Origin: VRUE01 sp963703235 | GTDB taxonomy: Bacteria > Actinomycetota > Thermoleophilia > Solirubrobacterales > 70-9 | DNA: 64,000 nucleotides | Assembly: GCA_963703235.1 (NCBI GenBank) | Contig: OY969802.1 | Coordinates: forward strand, 1,240,001-1,304,000 | Direction of reading: 5' to 3' | In this document: positions 6,719 to 14,455 of the stretch, piece by piece | Numbering within the stretch: the stretch's first letter is position 1 | Layout: each line of letters opens with the position of its first letter | Notes under the pieces: model-generated | Told to the model about the DNA's origin: nothing | What the model saw: the letters and a program-made list of their open reading frames with translations, nothing else | Database searches by the model: none | Translations under genes and position numbers: made by a program

Positions 6719-8400
6719 GCGCACCTGCCAAGCGGCCGGAGCTGGTCGTCGACGGCTTCCCGGCGCGCCGCCCGCGCTGGATCGAGATCGCGACCAGCGC
6801 CGACCACAAGGACGTCGGCCGCATGCTGATCGTCTCCGCCCTCGGCTTCCTCTTCCTCGCCTTGGTCGAGCTGCTGCTGATGCGGCTGCAGCTGGCGATT
6901 CCCGAGAACACCTTCCTCAGCCCGGTCGTCTTCGACCGGATGCTCTCGCTCTACGGGGCGACCGCGATCTTCCTCTTCGCGGTGCCGCTCGCGCTCGGCT
7001 TCTTCTACTACGTCGCACCGCTGCAGATCGGCGCCCGCGGCACGGCGCTGCCCCGCCTCGGCCAGATCGGCCTCTGGCTCTACGCGGCGGGCGCAGCCGT
7101 CCTCTACGCCGGGCTGCTCTTCACGCCGCCGGAGGCGGGCGTCAACCCGCTGGCGCCACTTTCGAGCGTCGCCTTCCTGGCCAACAACGGCGTCGACGCC
7201 TGGGCGGCGGCGACCGGCCTGGCGACGCTCGGCTTCGTCCTGATCGCGATCGACCTGGTGGCGACCCTGCGCAGGCTGCGGGCTCCCGGCATGGCCTTGC
7301 GGCGGATGCCGGTGTTCTCCTGGGCGGCGGCGATCTGCTCCTGGCTGCTGCTCGCGATCGGGCCGGTGATGGTCGCCGCGGTCGCGATGCTGCTGATCGA
7401 CCGCAACTTCGAAGGGATCTTCTTCGCCGGCGACGCCGGCGGCGCGCCGCTGCTCTGGCAGCACCTGAGCTGGATCTTCTTCACCGGCGCCTACATGCTG
7501 GTGCTGATCGCGGCGCTGGCGGCGATCGCCGAAATCGTCGCCGCCTTCGCCCGCCGGCCACTGGTGGGGCGCGGCGCCATCGTCGGCTCGCTGGTCGCGA
7601 TCGCCGTGCTCGGGACGCTGGCCTGGATGCAGAACATGATGACCGCTCCGATCGGGATCGGCTGGATGTACTTCGCGATGATCGTGTCGCTGGCGCTGAT
7701 CGTCCCCTTCGGTCTCATCCTCTTCAACCTGATCGCGACCCTGGCCGGTGGGGCGGTGCGGATGCGGGCGCCGCTGCTGTTCGCAGCGGGCGCGGTCTCG
7801 GCGATCTCGATCGGCCTCGCGTCGGAGATCTCGCACTCGATGGTCGCCCTCGCCTGGCGTCTGCAACACACCGTCGACAGCACCGGGGCAACCCACTTCG
7901 CCCTGGTCGGCGGCGCCGTCTTCGGCGGCTTCGCCGCCCTGCACTGGTGGTTCCCGAAGATGACGGGACGAACGATGGGCGAGACCCTGGCGCGGATCTC
8001 CTTCTGGACGATGGCGCTGGGGACGCTGCTCGCCTTCCTGCCGCTCTTCCTCGCCGGTGCGGAACAGGGGCAGGTCGTCGACGCCTACAAGTTCTTCGAT
8101 GGCACCGGGGTCAACGGGTACAACCTGGTCGCCTCGATCGGGACGTTCGTGCTGGCAGCCGGCATCGTGATGACGATCGCCAACGCGATCCTCAGCCGTG
8201 AGGGCGGCGCCCCGGCGGGCCACGACCCCTGGGGCGGCGACTCGCTCGAGTGGTTCGCGCTCTCGCCGCCGGAGCCGCACAACTTCGACGTCCTGCCCGA
8301 CGTGCGCAGCGCCCGTCCGCTGCGCGACGTCCGCGAGGCGATCGACCGCAGCAGCAGCCGGCCCGCCCCGCCGGCCCGCGAGTCGCAGCCGGTAGCCTGA
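6715..8400 (+). CDS. Heme-copper oxidase subunit I-like protein lacking heme/CuB ligands
   Basis: 561 residues, about 12-14 membrane helices, clearly of the subunit I fold (TSADHKDVGRM start, FYYVAPLQIGARGTALPRL, FPKMTGRTM). Against the intact paralogue at 19207-21111: helix II heme ligand is Y80, CuB His is T257, the Tyr partner is M261, the His pair is Q306-N307, and the high-spin heme ligand is A392. Only H394 remains. No canonical O2 chemistry can be expected. The frame is otherwise intact and well conserved in length, so a structural, regulatory or new electron/proton role is more likely than decay. The first 4 nt overlap the subunit II-like gene. Confidence 0.85.
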   Translation: MSAPAKRPELVVDGFPARRPRWIEIATSADHKDVGRMLIVSALGFLFLALVELLLMRLQLAIPENTFLSPVVFDRMLSLYGATAIFLFAVPLALGFFYYVAPLQIGARGTALPRLGQIGLWLYAAGAAVLYAGLLFTPPEAGVNPLAPLSSVAFLANNGVDAWAAATGLATLGFVLIAIDLVATLRRLRAPGMALRRMPVFSWAAAICSWLLLAIGPVMVAAVAMLLIDRNFEGIFFAGDAGGAPLLWQHLSWIFFTGAYMLVLIAALAAIAEIVAAFARRPLVGRGAIVGSLVAIAVLGTLAWMQNMMTAPIGIGWMYFAMIVSLALIVPFGLILFNLIATLAGGAVRMRAPLLFAAGAVSAISIGLASEISHSMVALAWRLQHTVDSTGATHFALVGGAVFGGFAALHWWFPKMTGRTMGETLARISFWTMALGTLLAFLPLFLAGAEQGQVVDAYKFFDGTGVNGYNLVASIGTFVLAAGIVMTIANAILSREGGAPAGHDPWGGDSLEWFALSPPEPHNFDVLPDVRSARPLRDVREAIDRSSSRPAPPARESQPVA

Positions 8401-8404
8401 GCCC

Positions 8405-9304
8405 ATGAGCGGCGGCGCTCAGACGGCTGCCATCGCGCAGCGCCCCGCCGCGCTCGTCCTCCTGCGCGACCTGGCGACGCTGACCAAGCCGAAGGTGCAG
8501 AGCCTGCTGCTCTTCACCACGGTGACGACGATGTACGTGGCGGGCGATCCCTCGCTCGGTCTCGTCCTCCTCACCTGCCTCGGCGGCGCCCTCTCGGCCG
8601 GCGGCGCCGGCGCCATCAACCACGCGATCGACCGCGACATCGACCGCACCATGGCCCGCACCGCCGACCGGCCGGTCGCCAGCGGGCGACTCTCGCCGGG
8701 CACCGCGATCGCCTTCGGGACGCTGCTCGGCCTCTCCTCCTTCCTGCTGCTGGCGCTGACCGTCAACCCGCTGGCGGCGGCGCTCTCGCTCTCCGGCCTC
8801 TTCGGCTACGTCTTCGTCTACACGCTCTGGCTGAAGCGGGCGACGCCGCAGAACATCGTCATCGGCGGCGCCGCCGGCGCGGTGCCGCCGCTGGTGGCCT
8901 GGGCCGCGGTCACCGGCGGCCTCAGCGGCACCGCCTTCTACCTCTTCGCGATCGTCTTCTTCTGGACGCCTCCCCACTTCTGGGCGCTCTCGCTGCTGAT
9001 GAAGGACGAGTACGCGCGCGCCGGCGTGCCAATGCTGCCGGTCGTGCGCGGCGAGGCCGAGACCCGCCGCCAGATCCTGCTCTACACGATCCTGCTCTAC
9101 GCGGTGACCCAGCTGCCGTTCTGTGCCGGCGCCTTCGGCGTCGAGTATCTGATCGCCTCGATGGCGCTCGGCGGCGCCTTCATCTACTGCGCGGTGCGGC
9201 TGCTGCGCAGCGCCGACCGTCGCTGGGCGCTGCGCACCTACCTCTTCTCGCTCGCCTACCTGGCGTTGCTCTTCCTGGCGATGCCGCTCGACCGCGTGGT
9301 CTGA
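8405..9304 (+). CDS. ctaB: Protoheme IX farnesyltransferase (heme O synthase)
   Basis: 299 residues, UbiA-type prenyltransferase with about eight or nine membrane helices. The diphosphate-binding motif NHAIDRDIDRTMARTADRP lies at 72-90, and the second Asp-rich loop is MKDEYARAG. It attaches a farnesyl group to heme b, making heme O for heme A synthesis; ctaA follows 1.7 kb downstream. It begins 4 nt after the oxidase-like subunit I stop, so it is likely in that operon although that subunit should not bind heme A. Starts at ATG 8405. Confidence 0.95.
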   Translation: MSGGAQTAAIAQRPAALVLLRDLATLTKPKVQSLLLFTTVTTMYVAGDPSLGLVLLTCLGGALSAGGAGAINHAIDRDIDRTMARTADRPVASGRLSPGTAIAFGTLLGLSSFLLLALTVNPLAAALSLSGLFGYVFVYTLWLKRATPQNIVIGGAAGAVPPLVAWAAVTGGLSGTAFYLFAIVFFWTPPHFWALSLLMKDEYARAGVPMLPVVRGEAETRRQILLYTILLYAVTQLPFCAGAFGVEYLIASMALGGAFIYCAVRLLRSADRRWALRTYLFSLAYLALLFLAMPLDRVV

Positions 9305-9326
9305 CGGCCGGCGCGTGTTGGCCGTC
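9303..9326 (+). terminator. Hairpin after ctaB
   Basis: GACGGCC and GGCCGTC pair around a 10-nt loop immediately at the ctaB stop codon. No clear T-tract follows, so it may be a weak terminator or an mRNA-stabilising hairpin. Confidence 0.35.
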
Positions 9327-9342
9327 TGGTAGAAATCCGGCC

Positions 9343-9456
9343 GTGGACCGCGAGACCTCGAGGCGAGACATGAAAGCCGGCCTGCTGGCCGGTGGCATCG
9401 CGGCAGCGGTCTTCGCGCTCTGCTTCGTCGCGGCGACCCTCTACATCGCGTCGTGA
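9343..9456 (+). CDS. Single-span mini-membrane protein (37 aa)
   Basis: GTG 9343 opens a 37-residue frame: MDRETSRRDMKAGLLAGG followed by a single hydrophobic helix ending LYIAS. The positive N-terminus and single span fit a small oxidase-associated subunit. It sits between ctaB and another short membrane gene on the same strand. Short length makes the call tentative. Confidence 0.42.
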   Translation: MDRETSRRDMKAGLLAGGIAAAVFALCFVAATLYIAS

Positions 9457-9472
9457 GCCGGAGCGAGCTGAC

Positions 9473-9763
9473 GTGAGCGAGCATCGAGAGATCCCCGAGC
9501 CCGGCGAGCTGATCTACATGCCGCGACCCTCGTGGGCGCCGATCTTCTTCGCCTTCGGCGTCGCCCTCGCGCTCTGCGGATTGTTCATCGAGTTCATGGT
9601 GACCGGCTGGATCTACTCGGTGATCGGCGGCATCGTCGCCCTCGCCGCTCTCCGCAGCATGATCCGCGGCGCCACCCGCGACTACTACCGGCTGCCGCGC
9701 AAGCAGCGCGTCCGCGGCGCCGTCCTGCCGGTGGAGACGATCTCCCCACCACCGCGCCCCTGA
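9473..9763 (+). CDS. Small two-span membrane protein, possible oxidase accessory subunit
   Basis: 96 residues from GTG 9473. Soluble N-terminus EIPEPGELIYMPRPSWAP, two close membrane helices (FFAFGVALALCGLFIEFMV and IYSVIGGIVALAALRSMI), then a basic cytosolic tail DYYRLPRKQRVRG. Size, topology and position behind ctaB resemble small actinobacterial oxidase subunit IV-like proteins, but no diagnostic motif is present. The upstream 37-aa gene is 16 nt away. Confidence 0.6.
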   Translation: MSEHREIPEPGELIYMPRPSWAPIFFAFGVALALCGLFIEFMVTGWIYSVIGGIVALAALRSMIRGATRDYYRLPRKQRVRGAVLPVETISPPPRP

Positions 9764-9778
9764 GCTTCTGACCTGAGC

Positions 9779-10177
9779 TCAGCCGGGAGTCATGCCGGAG
9801 GTTGCTCCGGCGGACGTCCAGACGCGCACTATGTCGCGAATGGACAGGATGCCGGCGACGTCGCCGCCCTCGAAGACGACCAGGTGGCGGATGCCGCGGG
9901 TCGACATCTCGGCCGCGGCGCGCTCGAGGCTCCAGTCGGGAGAGGCTGCGACGACCCCCTCGCTCATGTGGCCGGAGACCCGCTCCACGTCGGGGTCCTC
10001 GCCGTTGCCCAGCGAGATCAGGATGTCGCGCTCGGTGACGATCGAGGGCGGCATCTCGTCGTCGACCACCAGCGCCGCCCCGGTTCGCTTCTCGACCATC
10101 ATCGTCGCCGCCTCGCGCAGGGTGTGTGCGGGCCCGACGCTCAGAACCACCTCCGACATCCCTTCCCGAACCTGCAT
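9779..10177 (-). CDS. CBS-domain-pair protein
   Basis: 132 residues made of two CBS modules: VLSVGPAHTLREAATMMVEKR with VTERDIL, then VVAASPDWSLERAAAEM with GIRHLVV and LSIRDIVRVW. Such stand-alone pairs bind adenine nucleotides and sense energy state. It is transcribed against the oxidase-like cluster. Its partner is unknown. A second CBS pair is at 33594-34052. Confidence 0.85.
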   Translation of the reverse strand: MQVREGMSEVVLSVGPAHTLREAATMMVEKRTGAALVVDDEMPPSIVTERDILISLGNGEDPDVERVSGHMSEGVVAASPDWSLERAAAEMSTRGIRHLVVFEGGDVAGILSIRDIVRVWTSAGATSGMTPG

Positions 10178-10307
10178 CGTGCCCTCCTTCCCGGAGCTCG
10201 CGGGCTAGTGCGAATCGCATCAAGCCTACCCGACGAGGGACGATCTCAACCTGCGTCTACAGGGGGCTCGACGTATAGACTCCGGCCCGCTCCGCGCTCC
10301 AGCACCG

Positions 10308-11000
10308 ATGCCCAAGCCACCGAACCCGATCCGCCTCCTGCTCCTGCTCGCCGCCCTTGCGGCGATCGCCCTGCCCGCTTCCGGCTGCGGCACGAGCACG
10401 GCCGACGTCGAGCGCGGCCGGACGCTGTTCGTGCAGAAATGCGGCACCTGCCACGCGATGGCCCAGGCGGGCACGACCGCGCAGATCGGGCCGGACCTCG
10501 ATGCCGCCTTCGCGGCGGCACGGGCCGCCGGCGAGACCGACTCGACCGTCGAGGGGGTCGTCACCGCCCAGGTCGAGAACCCGCGCCCGATGACCGACAA
10601 CCCGGCGGTCTCGATGCCCGCCAACTTGGTCACCGGACAGGACCTCGATGACGTCGCCGCCTACGTCGGCATGTACGCCGGGGTCCCCGGCGCCGCGCCG
10701 CCGAAAGTGCCGGGCGGCCCCGGCGCCCAGGTCTTCGCCAGCAACGGCTGTGGCGGCTGCCACACGCTGGCGGCGGCCGAAGCGGGTGGGACCGTCGGCC
10801 CAGACCTCGACGAAGTGCTGGGCGGACAGACCGTCAAGATGATCGAAGAATCGATCGTCGACCCCAACGCGAAGATCGCCAAAGGCTTCTCGGCGAACGT
10901 GATGCCAGCCAATTACAAATCGCTGATCTCGCCGGCCGAACTCAAAGAGCTGGTCGAATTCCTCGCCAGCTCGACCGCCAAAGGCGGCGGCGGCAAATAG
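10308..11000 (+). CDS. Diheme cytochrome c lipoprotein
   Basis: 230 residues. Signal peptide with lipobox ALPASGC (lipidated C27), then two class I cytochrome c domains: CGTCH (C45, C48, H49) with SMPAN as likely Met ligand, and CGGCH (C148, C151, H152) with VMPAN. It is anchored outside the membrane and probably carries electrons, plausibly to the aa3 oxidase or the neighbouring oxidase-like complex. It lies between oxidase-like genes and ctaA, and a hairpin follows its stop codon. Confidence 0.87.
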   Translation: MPKPPNPIRLLLLLAALAAIALPASGCGTSTADVERGRTLFVQKCGTCHAMAQAGTTAQIGPDLDAAFAAARAAGETDSTVEGVVTAQVENPRPMTDNPAVSMPANLVTGQDLDDVAAYVGMYAGVPGAAPPKVPGGPGAQVFASNGCGGCHTLAAAEAGGTVGPDLDEVLGGQTVKMIEESIVDPNAKIAKGFSANVMPANYKSLISPAELKELVEFLASSTAKGGGGK

Positions 11001-11028
11001 AGCAGAGCGGGCACCCGCCGCTCTGCTC
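11000..11028 (+). terminator. Strong hairpin after the cytochrome c gene
   Basis: Eleven-bp perfect arms (GAGCAGAGCGG / CCGCTCTGCTC) with a 7-nt loop start at the last base of the stop codon. There is no long T-run. It separates the cytochrome gene from ctaA, which starts 24 nt later. Confidence 0.5.
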
Positions 11029-11051
11029 CGCCGCTGGCATCATCCGCAGTA

Positions 11052-12023
11052 ATGCGTGACCGCCTCCAGATCGGGCCGCAGCTCTACGCGAAGGTCACCC
11101 TGGTCGCCCTTGCCGCCCTGGCGCTGATCGTCCTCACCGGCGCCGCGGTGCGCCTGACCGGCTCGGGGCTCGGCTGCCCGGACTGGCCCAAATGCTACGG
11201 CGGCACCGTGCCACCGCTGGAGACCCACGCGGTGATCGAGTACGGCAACCGCCTGCTGACCGGCTTCGTCGGCCTCGCCGTCATCGCCGCCAGCGCCCTC
11301 GCCTGGTTCAGGCGCCCCTTCCGCGGCCACCTGGCGCTGTTCGGCGCGATGCTGCCGCTCGGCGTCCTCTGCCAGGCGATCCTCGGCGCCCTGGTCGTCA
11401 AGTACCACCTGGCGCCGGGCCTGGTGATGGGCCACTTCATCCTCTCGATGCTGCTGCTCGACGCCGCCTTCGCGTTGGCATGGTGCGCCCGCTACGAGCC
11501 CGGGGAGCGGCGTGCCTCGAGCGACCGCCTCGGTGTCTGGGCGGTGCGCGCCCTGATCCCGCTCGGGCAGCTGACGATCCTCGCCGGCACGATCGCCACC
11601 GGCTCGGGACCGCACGCCGGCGCCCACGAAGGCGAACTGGTCCACCGCTTCGACTTCCAGGGCGTCGAGACGCTCGAGTGGGTCGTCCAGCGCCATTCGG
11701 CGATCGCGGCGGTCTTCGGCCTGGCCGCGATCGCAGTCTGGCTCTTGCTGCACCGCCAGGGAGGCGACAGGCGCGCCGTCAAGCCACTGACCGTCGTCCT
11801 CGGCCTGCTCGCCCTGCAAGGCGCCGTCGGCGGTCTCCAGTGGGCCTGGGAGCTGCCCTCTGAGATGGTCTGGGTCCACATCGCCCTCGCCACCGGCACC
11901 TGGCTGGCGATGCTCTGGACGGTGGCCACCGCCGGCCGCCTCGAGCCGCGAGGCACCGTCGAGGTAGCCCACCACGGCCCACCACGAACCGAGGCAGCAG
12001 CTCCGGCGCTCACTCAGAGCTGA
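11052..12023 (+). CDS. ctaA: Heme A synthase
   Basis: 323 residues, about eight membrane helices of the COX15/CtaA fold. Visible signatures: AVRLTGSGLGCPDWPKCYGG near residue 35-54, ETHAVIEYGNRLLTG with the first heme-ligand region, GLVMGHFILSM, VQRHSAIAAVFG and WVHIALATGTW. It oxidises the heme O methyl group to formyl, giving heme A for the ctaC-ctaD-ctaE oxidase. Its last 10 nt overlap the end of the convergent coiled-coil gene. Confidence 0.92.
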   Translation: MRDRLQIGPQLYAKVTLVALAALALIVLTGAAVRLTGSGLGCPDWPKCYGGTVPPLETHAVIEYGNRLLTGFVGLAVIAASALAWFRRPFRGHLALFGAMLPLGVLCQAILGALVVKYHLAPGLVMGHFILSMLLLDAAFALAWCARYEPGERRASSDRLGVWAVRALIPLGQLTILAGTIATGSGPHAGAHEGELVHRFDFQGVETLEWVVQRHSAIAAVFGLAAIAVWLLLHRQGGDRRAVKPLTVVLGLLALQGAVGGLQWAWELPSEMVWVHIALATGTWLAMLWTVATAGRLEPRGTVEVAHHGPPRTEAAAPALTQS

Positions 12024-12262
12024 GTGACCAGCAACGCGATCTGAGCCGCGAAAAGGGTGGCGAGGGCCGCAACCATCACGCCGGCGAACTGAACCATGGT
12101 CCGATGCAGTGCCCCAAGCTCGGTGCGCAGCTCCTTGAACCCCTCGTCCATCCGCGCTTCCAACTTGTCCATTCGGGCCTCGAGTCTCTCCATTCGCCAA
12201 TCGACCTTCTCGCCGAATGCGTCGAGACGCTCGTCAGTCCAGCTCTCTCTCACGGCCCCCAT
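12014..12262 (-). CDS. Coiled-coil protein with C-terminal membrane anchor
   Basis: 82 residues from ATG 12262. N-terminal AVRESWTDERLDAFG, a heptad region with RMERLEARMDKLEARMDEGF, and a final hydrophobic helix ending LLVTQL. It is a clear relative of the frameshifted gene at 255-591, sharing the WTDxRLDxFG start and the TQL end. It would sit as a tail-anchored protein with the coil in the cytoplasm. Function is unknown. The 3' end overlaps ctaA by 10 nt. Confidence 0.67.
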   Translation of the reverse strand: MGAVRESWTDERLDAFGEKVDWRMERLEARMDKLEARMDEGFKELRTELGALHRTMVQFAGVMVAALATLFAAQIALLVTQL

Positions 12263-12330
12263 GATTCCAGACACTAAGACAACTCGTTGCACGAGTGGCG
12301 CGTCGAATGTAAATTCTTCGAACGACTGTG

Positions 12331-12984
12331 TCAGTTGTCAGCAACGCGCTCGGCCGCGAGGTCGACAACGACATGAGCGATCGGCAAGTCGATCTCCTCG
12401 CGCGCCCGCTCGACCACTCCGTGCTCCAGCCAACGCGAACGGTCGGGGGGGTGGGTCGAGATCACGACCTCGTCGGCGGGAAAAACACGGAGGGCATCCT
12501 CGATCGCGACGTTGGGATCGGAGTCGCCGACCTCGCCCTTTGCCTCGATGCCCAGCTCGCCGATCGCGATCAGGGACAGCTCCATCCGCTGGCGCGCCAT
12601 CTCCATCGCCTCGTCGACGTCCGATGCCCAGTGTGCCGCACGGGAAGCAGTCAAGGCAGGAGTAATGACCAGAACCTCGCTGTTACGGCCGCGGCTGCGA
12701 TTGCGGATCTCCGCCAGCAGTGCCTCGCCGCCAACCGTCTCGTTGGCGACGACAAGCAGGCGGCGCTTGCCGTCGCCGCCGCGTGTGACCGCGACGCTCC
12801 GCGGCAGCGAGCCGCGGGAGTTGCGATAAGCGAGCCCGGCCCCGAACCCAAGCAGAGCCGCCGCCCAGGCGACCCCGATCGCCGGCCTGGTCAGCAGCGT
12901 CAACACGATCACCGAGACCGCCGCAAAGCCGATCACGACCACCCACCGGAAAGCGTCAGCCTCGGATCGGAGTGGATTGTGCAT
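12331..12984 (-). CDS. Membrane-anchored universal-stress-like protein
   Basis: 217 residues from ATG 12984. Two closely spaced membrane helices (about 13-48), then a cytosolic alpha/beta domain beginning RRLLVVANETVGG with a C-terminal part ADEVVISTHPPDRSRWLEHG. The latter pattern, DEV(V/L)IST..(S)RWL, recurs in the double Usp-like protein of the oxidase operon (18332-19210), so the two are related. The second half resembles the UspA fold; the nucleotide-binding G-2x-G-9x-G(S/T) loop is not evident. A longer upstream frame to 13527 is antisense to the HTH gene and not used. Confidence 0.65.
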   Translation of the reverse strand: MHNPLRSEADAFRWVVVIGFAAVSVIVLTLLTRPAIGVAWAAALLGFGAGLAYRNSRGSLPRSVAVTRGGDGKRRLLVVANETVGGEALLAEIRNRSRGRNSEVLVITPALTASRAAHWASDVDEAMEMARQRMELSLIAIGELGIEAKGEVGDSDPNVAIEDALRVFPADEVVISTHPPDRSRWLEHGVVERAREEIDLPIAHVVVDLAAERVADN

Positions 12985-13019
12985 GGGTCTTTTTACACCG
13001 TCTGGCGCTGACGCGGGTC

Positions 13020-13025
13020 TATAAT
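13020..13025 (+). promoter_or_regulatory. Candidate -10 element giving a leaderless transcript
   Basis: TATAAT at 13020-13025 is a perfect -10 hexamer in a short AT-rich stretch. Transcription would start about 7 nt downstream, at or next to ATG 13033, so the HTH gene would be leaderless. No good -35 at 17 nt is visible. Confidence 0.42.
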
Positions 13026-13032
13026 TAACGAT

Positions 13033-13737
13033 ATGGACACTATGTCCGGAGCGGCCTTGGCCCGTGAGCTGGGCACCTCGGTGCCTCGGATCAGCCGCAC
13101 GGTCGAACGCCTGGGCATCAACGCCAAGCAGGCCAACGGACGATTCGCCTTCACCCCTCAACAGGCCGATCGTCTCCGCCGTGCACTGGGCGTCGCGGCA
13201 CGAATCGAGGGGCTTACGCGCTCGGAGGCGCTGATCCTCGCCGCCCTGCGCAACGCTCCCTTCGGCCTCGTCTCGATGCGAGCCGTCGCCCGCCGCAGCG
13301 GCCTCTCCCCCACCACCGTCGGACGCACCCTTCAACCGCTCGTCTCCAAAGGCCTCGTGGAGCAAACCCGCGAACTGATCGCCGCCGGCCGGGCGCGCGA
13401 GGTGACCGCCTGGCGGGCGAACGTCACGCACCCTCGCTGGCCAGCACTGGACGAGGCTCTGCGCGGCGTCCGCCGCCCGGCTCGGCCCAAACAGGGCGGC
13501 GACCGTGTTCCCCGCCACCTGCGCCACCTATTTTGGAATACCGCCCAGACCCAGCTCGACGTGAACCGGGCCGGCGGCTACATCGCGCGGCGGCTGCTGC
13601 AGACGATGGACATTCAGGGATTGGCCTGGGGCGCTCAGGCGCTCAAACCGACGGACTGGCGCCGCGGTGCGAGGGCACGAGGCCTCGACTCAGGGGTCCG
13701 GCGACTCGCGCTCAATCTCGCCAGAGCGCCTCGATGA
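13033..13737 (+). CDS. HTH regulator/antitoxin partner of the AbiEii-like protein
   Basis: 234 residues. N-terminal HTH (MSGAALARELGTSVPRISRT), then a MarR-like winged helix (SMRAVARRSGLSPTTVGRTL) and a C-terminal domain HLFWNTAQTQLDVNRAGGYI...RLLQTMD. The last part is a pattern found beside nucleotidyltransferase genes of the AbiEii class. It overlaps the next start by 4 nt (ATGA). Expected role: antitoxin and autorepressor of a type IV-like toxin-antitoxin pair. The second ATG (codon 4) is an alternative start. Confidence 0.75.
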   Translation: MDTMSGAALARELGTSVPRISRTVERLGINAKQANGRFAFTPQQADRLRRALGVAARIEGLTRSEALILAALRNAPFGLVSMRAVARRSGLSPTTVGRTLQPLVSKGLVEQTRELIAAGRAREVTAWRANVTHPRWPALDEALRGVRRPARPKQGGDRVPRHLRHLFWNTAQTQLDVNRAGGYIARRLLQTMDIQGLAWGAQALKPTDWRRGARARGLDSGVRRLALNLARAPR

Positions 13738-14426
13738 GCGCACCCAGGCCGGGTCGCCGCGGTCGAGGCGCCGCGCCGGAGCTGCCCGAGCGACTTCGGC
13801 GCATCCTGCCTGCAGATACGGCCGAGACCTGGCTGACCCTCGCGCCGCATCTCCCGGCCCAGCTGCAGCTGGGCGGAGGCACCGCGGTCGCCGTCCACCT
13901 CGGCCACCGCGAGAGCCGCGACCTGGACTTCTTCTTCCACCGAGCGCTCGACCTAGACGAAGCCAGGGACCTGATCGCCGGGTTGGGCGCCTTCGCGGTA
14001 ACGCACGAATCGGAGGGCACGCTGAAGGGGCTTTTCTCCGCAACCAAGATCGAGATCTTCGACGCCTCGCGACTCAGGCGCCTGGCCAAGCCGACGAAGG
14101 TGGCCGGACTATGGGTCGCCAGCCTCCAGGACCTGATGGCGATGAAGATCAAGGTCATGGCCGAGCGCGGCGAGATGCGCGACTACTTCGATGTCAAGGC
14201 GATCGACGAGGACGGCGGGATCTCCGTGGAGGAGGGGGTCGAGCTCTACATCAGGCGTTACGGCGTCAACTTGAACAGCAACGCCCTGCGGCACCTCTAC
14301 AAGGCGATGGGCGACCTGAGCGACGTCGAAGCCGACGATCTGCTGCCGATCGGCAAGGCCGAGTTGCAAGAGTGGTGGAGCGCCCGTCAAGTAGAGGTAC
14401 TCCGCAACTCAAACCGCTTCAACTGA
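13734..14426 (+). CDS. Nucleotidyltransferase toxin, AbiEii/AbiGii type
   Basis: 230 residues from ATG 13734. The nucleotidyltransferase motif LQLGGGTAVAVHLGHRES followed by RDLDFFFHR supplies the G(G)T and DxD-like active site; KIEIFDASRL and the helix KPTKVAGLWVASLQDLMAMK are usual for the AbiEii fold, as is RDYFDVKAI. Members transfer nucleotides to tRNA or other targets and stop growth during phage infection. Paired with the HTH gene through a 4-nt overlap. The target is unknown. Confidence 0.82.
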   Translation: MSAPRPGRRGRGAAPELPERLRRILPADTAETWLTLAPHLPAQLQLGGGTAVAVHLGHRESRDLDFFFHRALDLDEARDLIAGLGAFAVTHESEGTLKGLFSATKIEIFDASRLRRLAKPTKVAGLWVASLQDLMAMKIKVMAERGEMRDYFDVKAIDEDGGISVEEGVELYIRRYGVNLNSNALRHLYKAMGDLSDVEADDLLPIGKAELQEWWSARQVEVLRNSNRFN

Positions 14427-14455
14427 GACCCAGCGGGAAGCTGGTTCGGAGAGCC

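Noticed and set aside
6583..8406. Long open frame antisense to the oxidase-like subunit I gene
   Set aside because: It is a GC-bias shadow with charged low-complexity sequence and no domain; the sense frame has membrane helices and family motifs.
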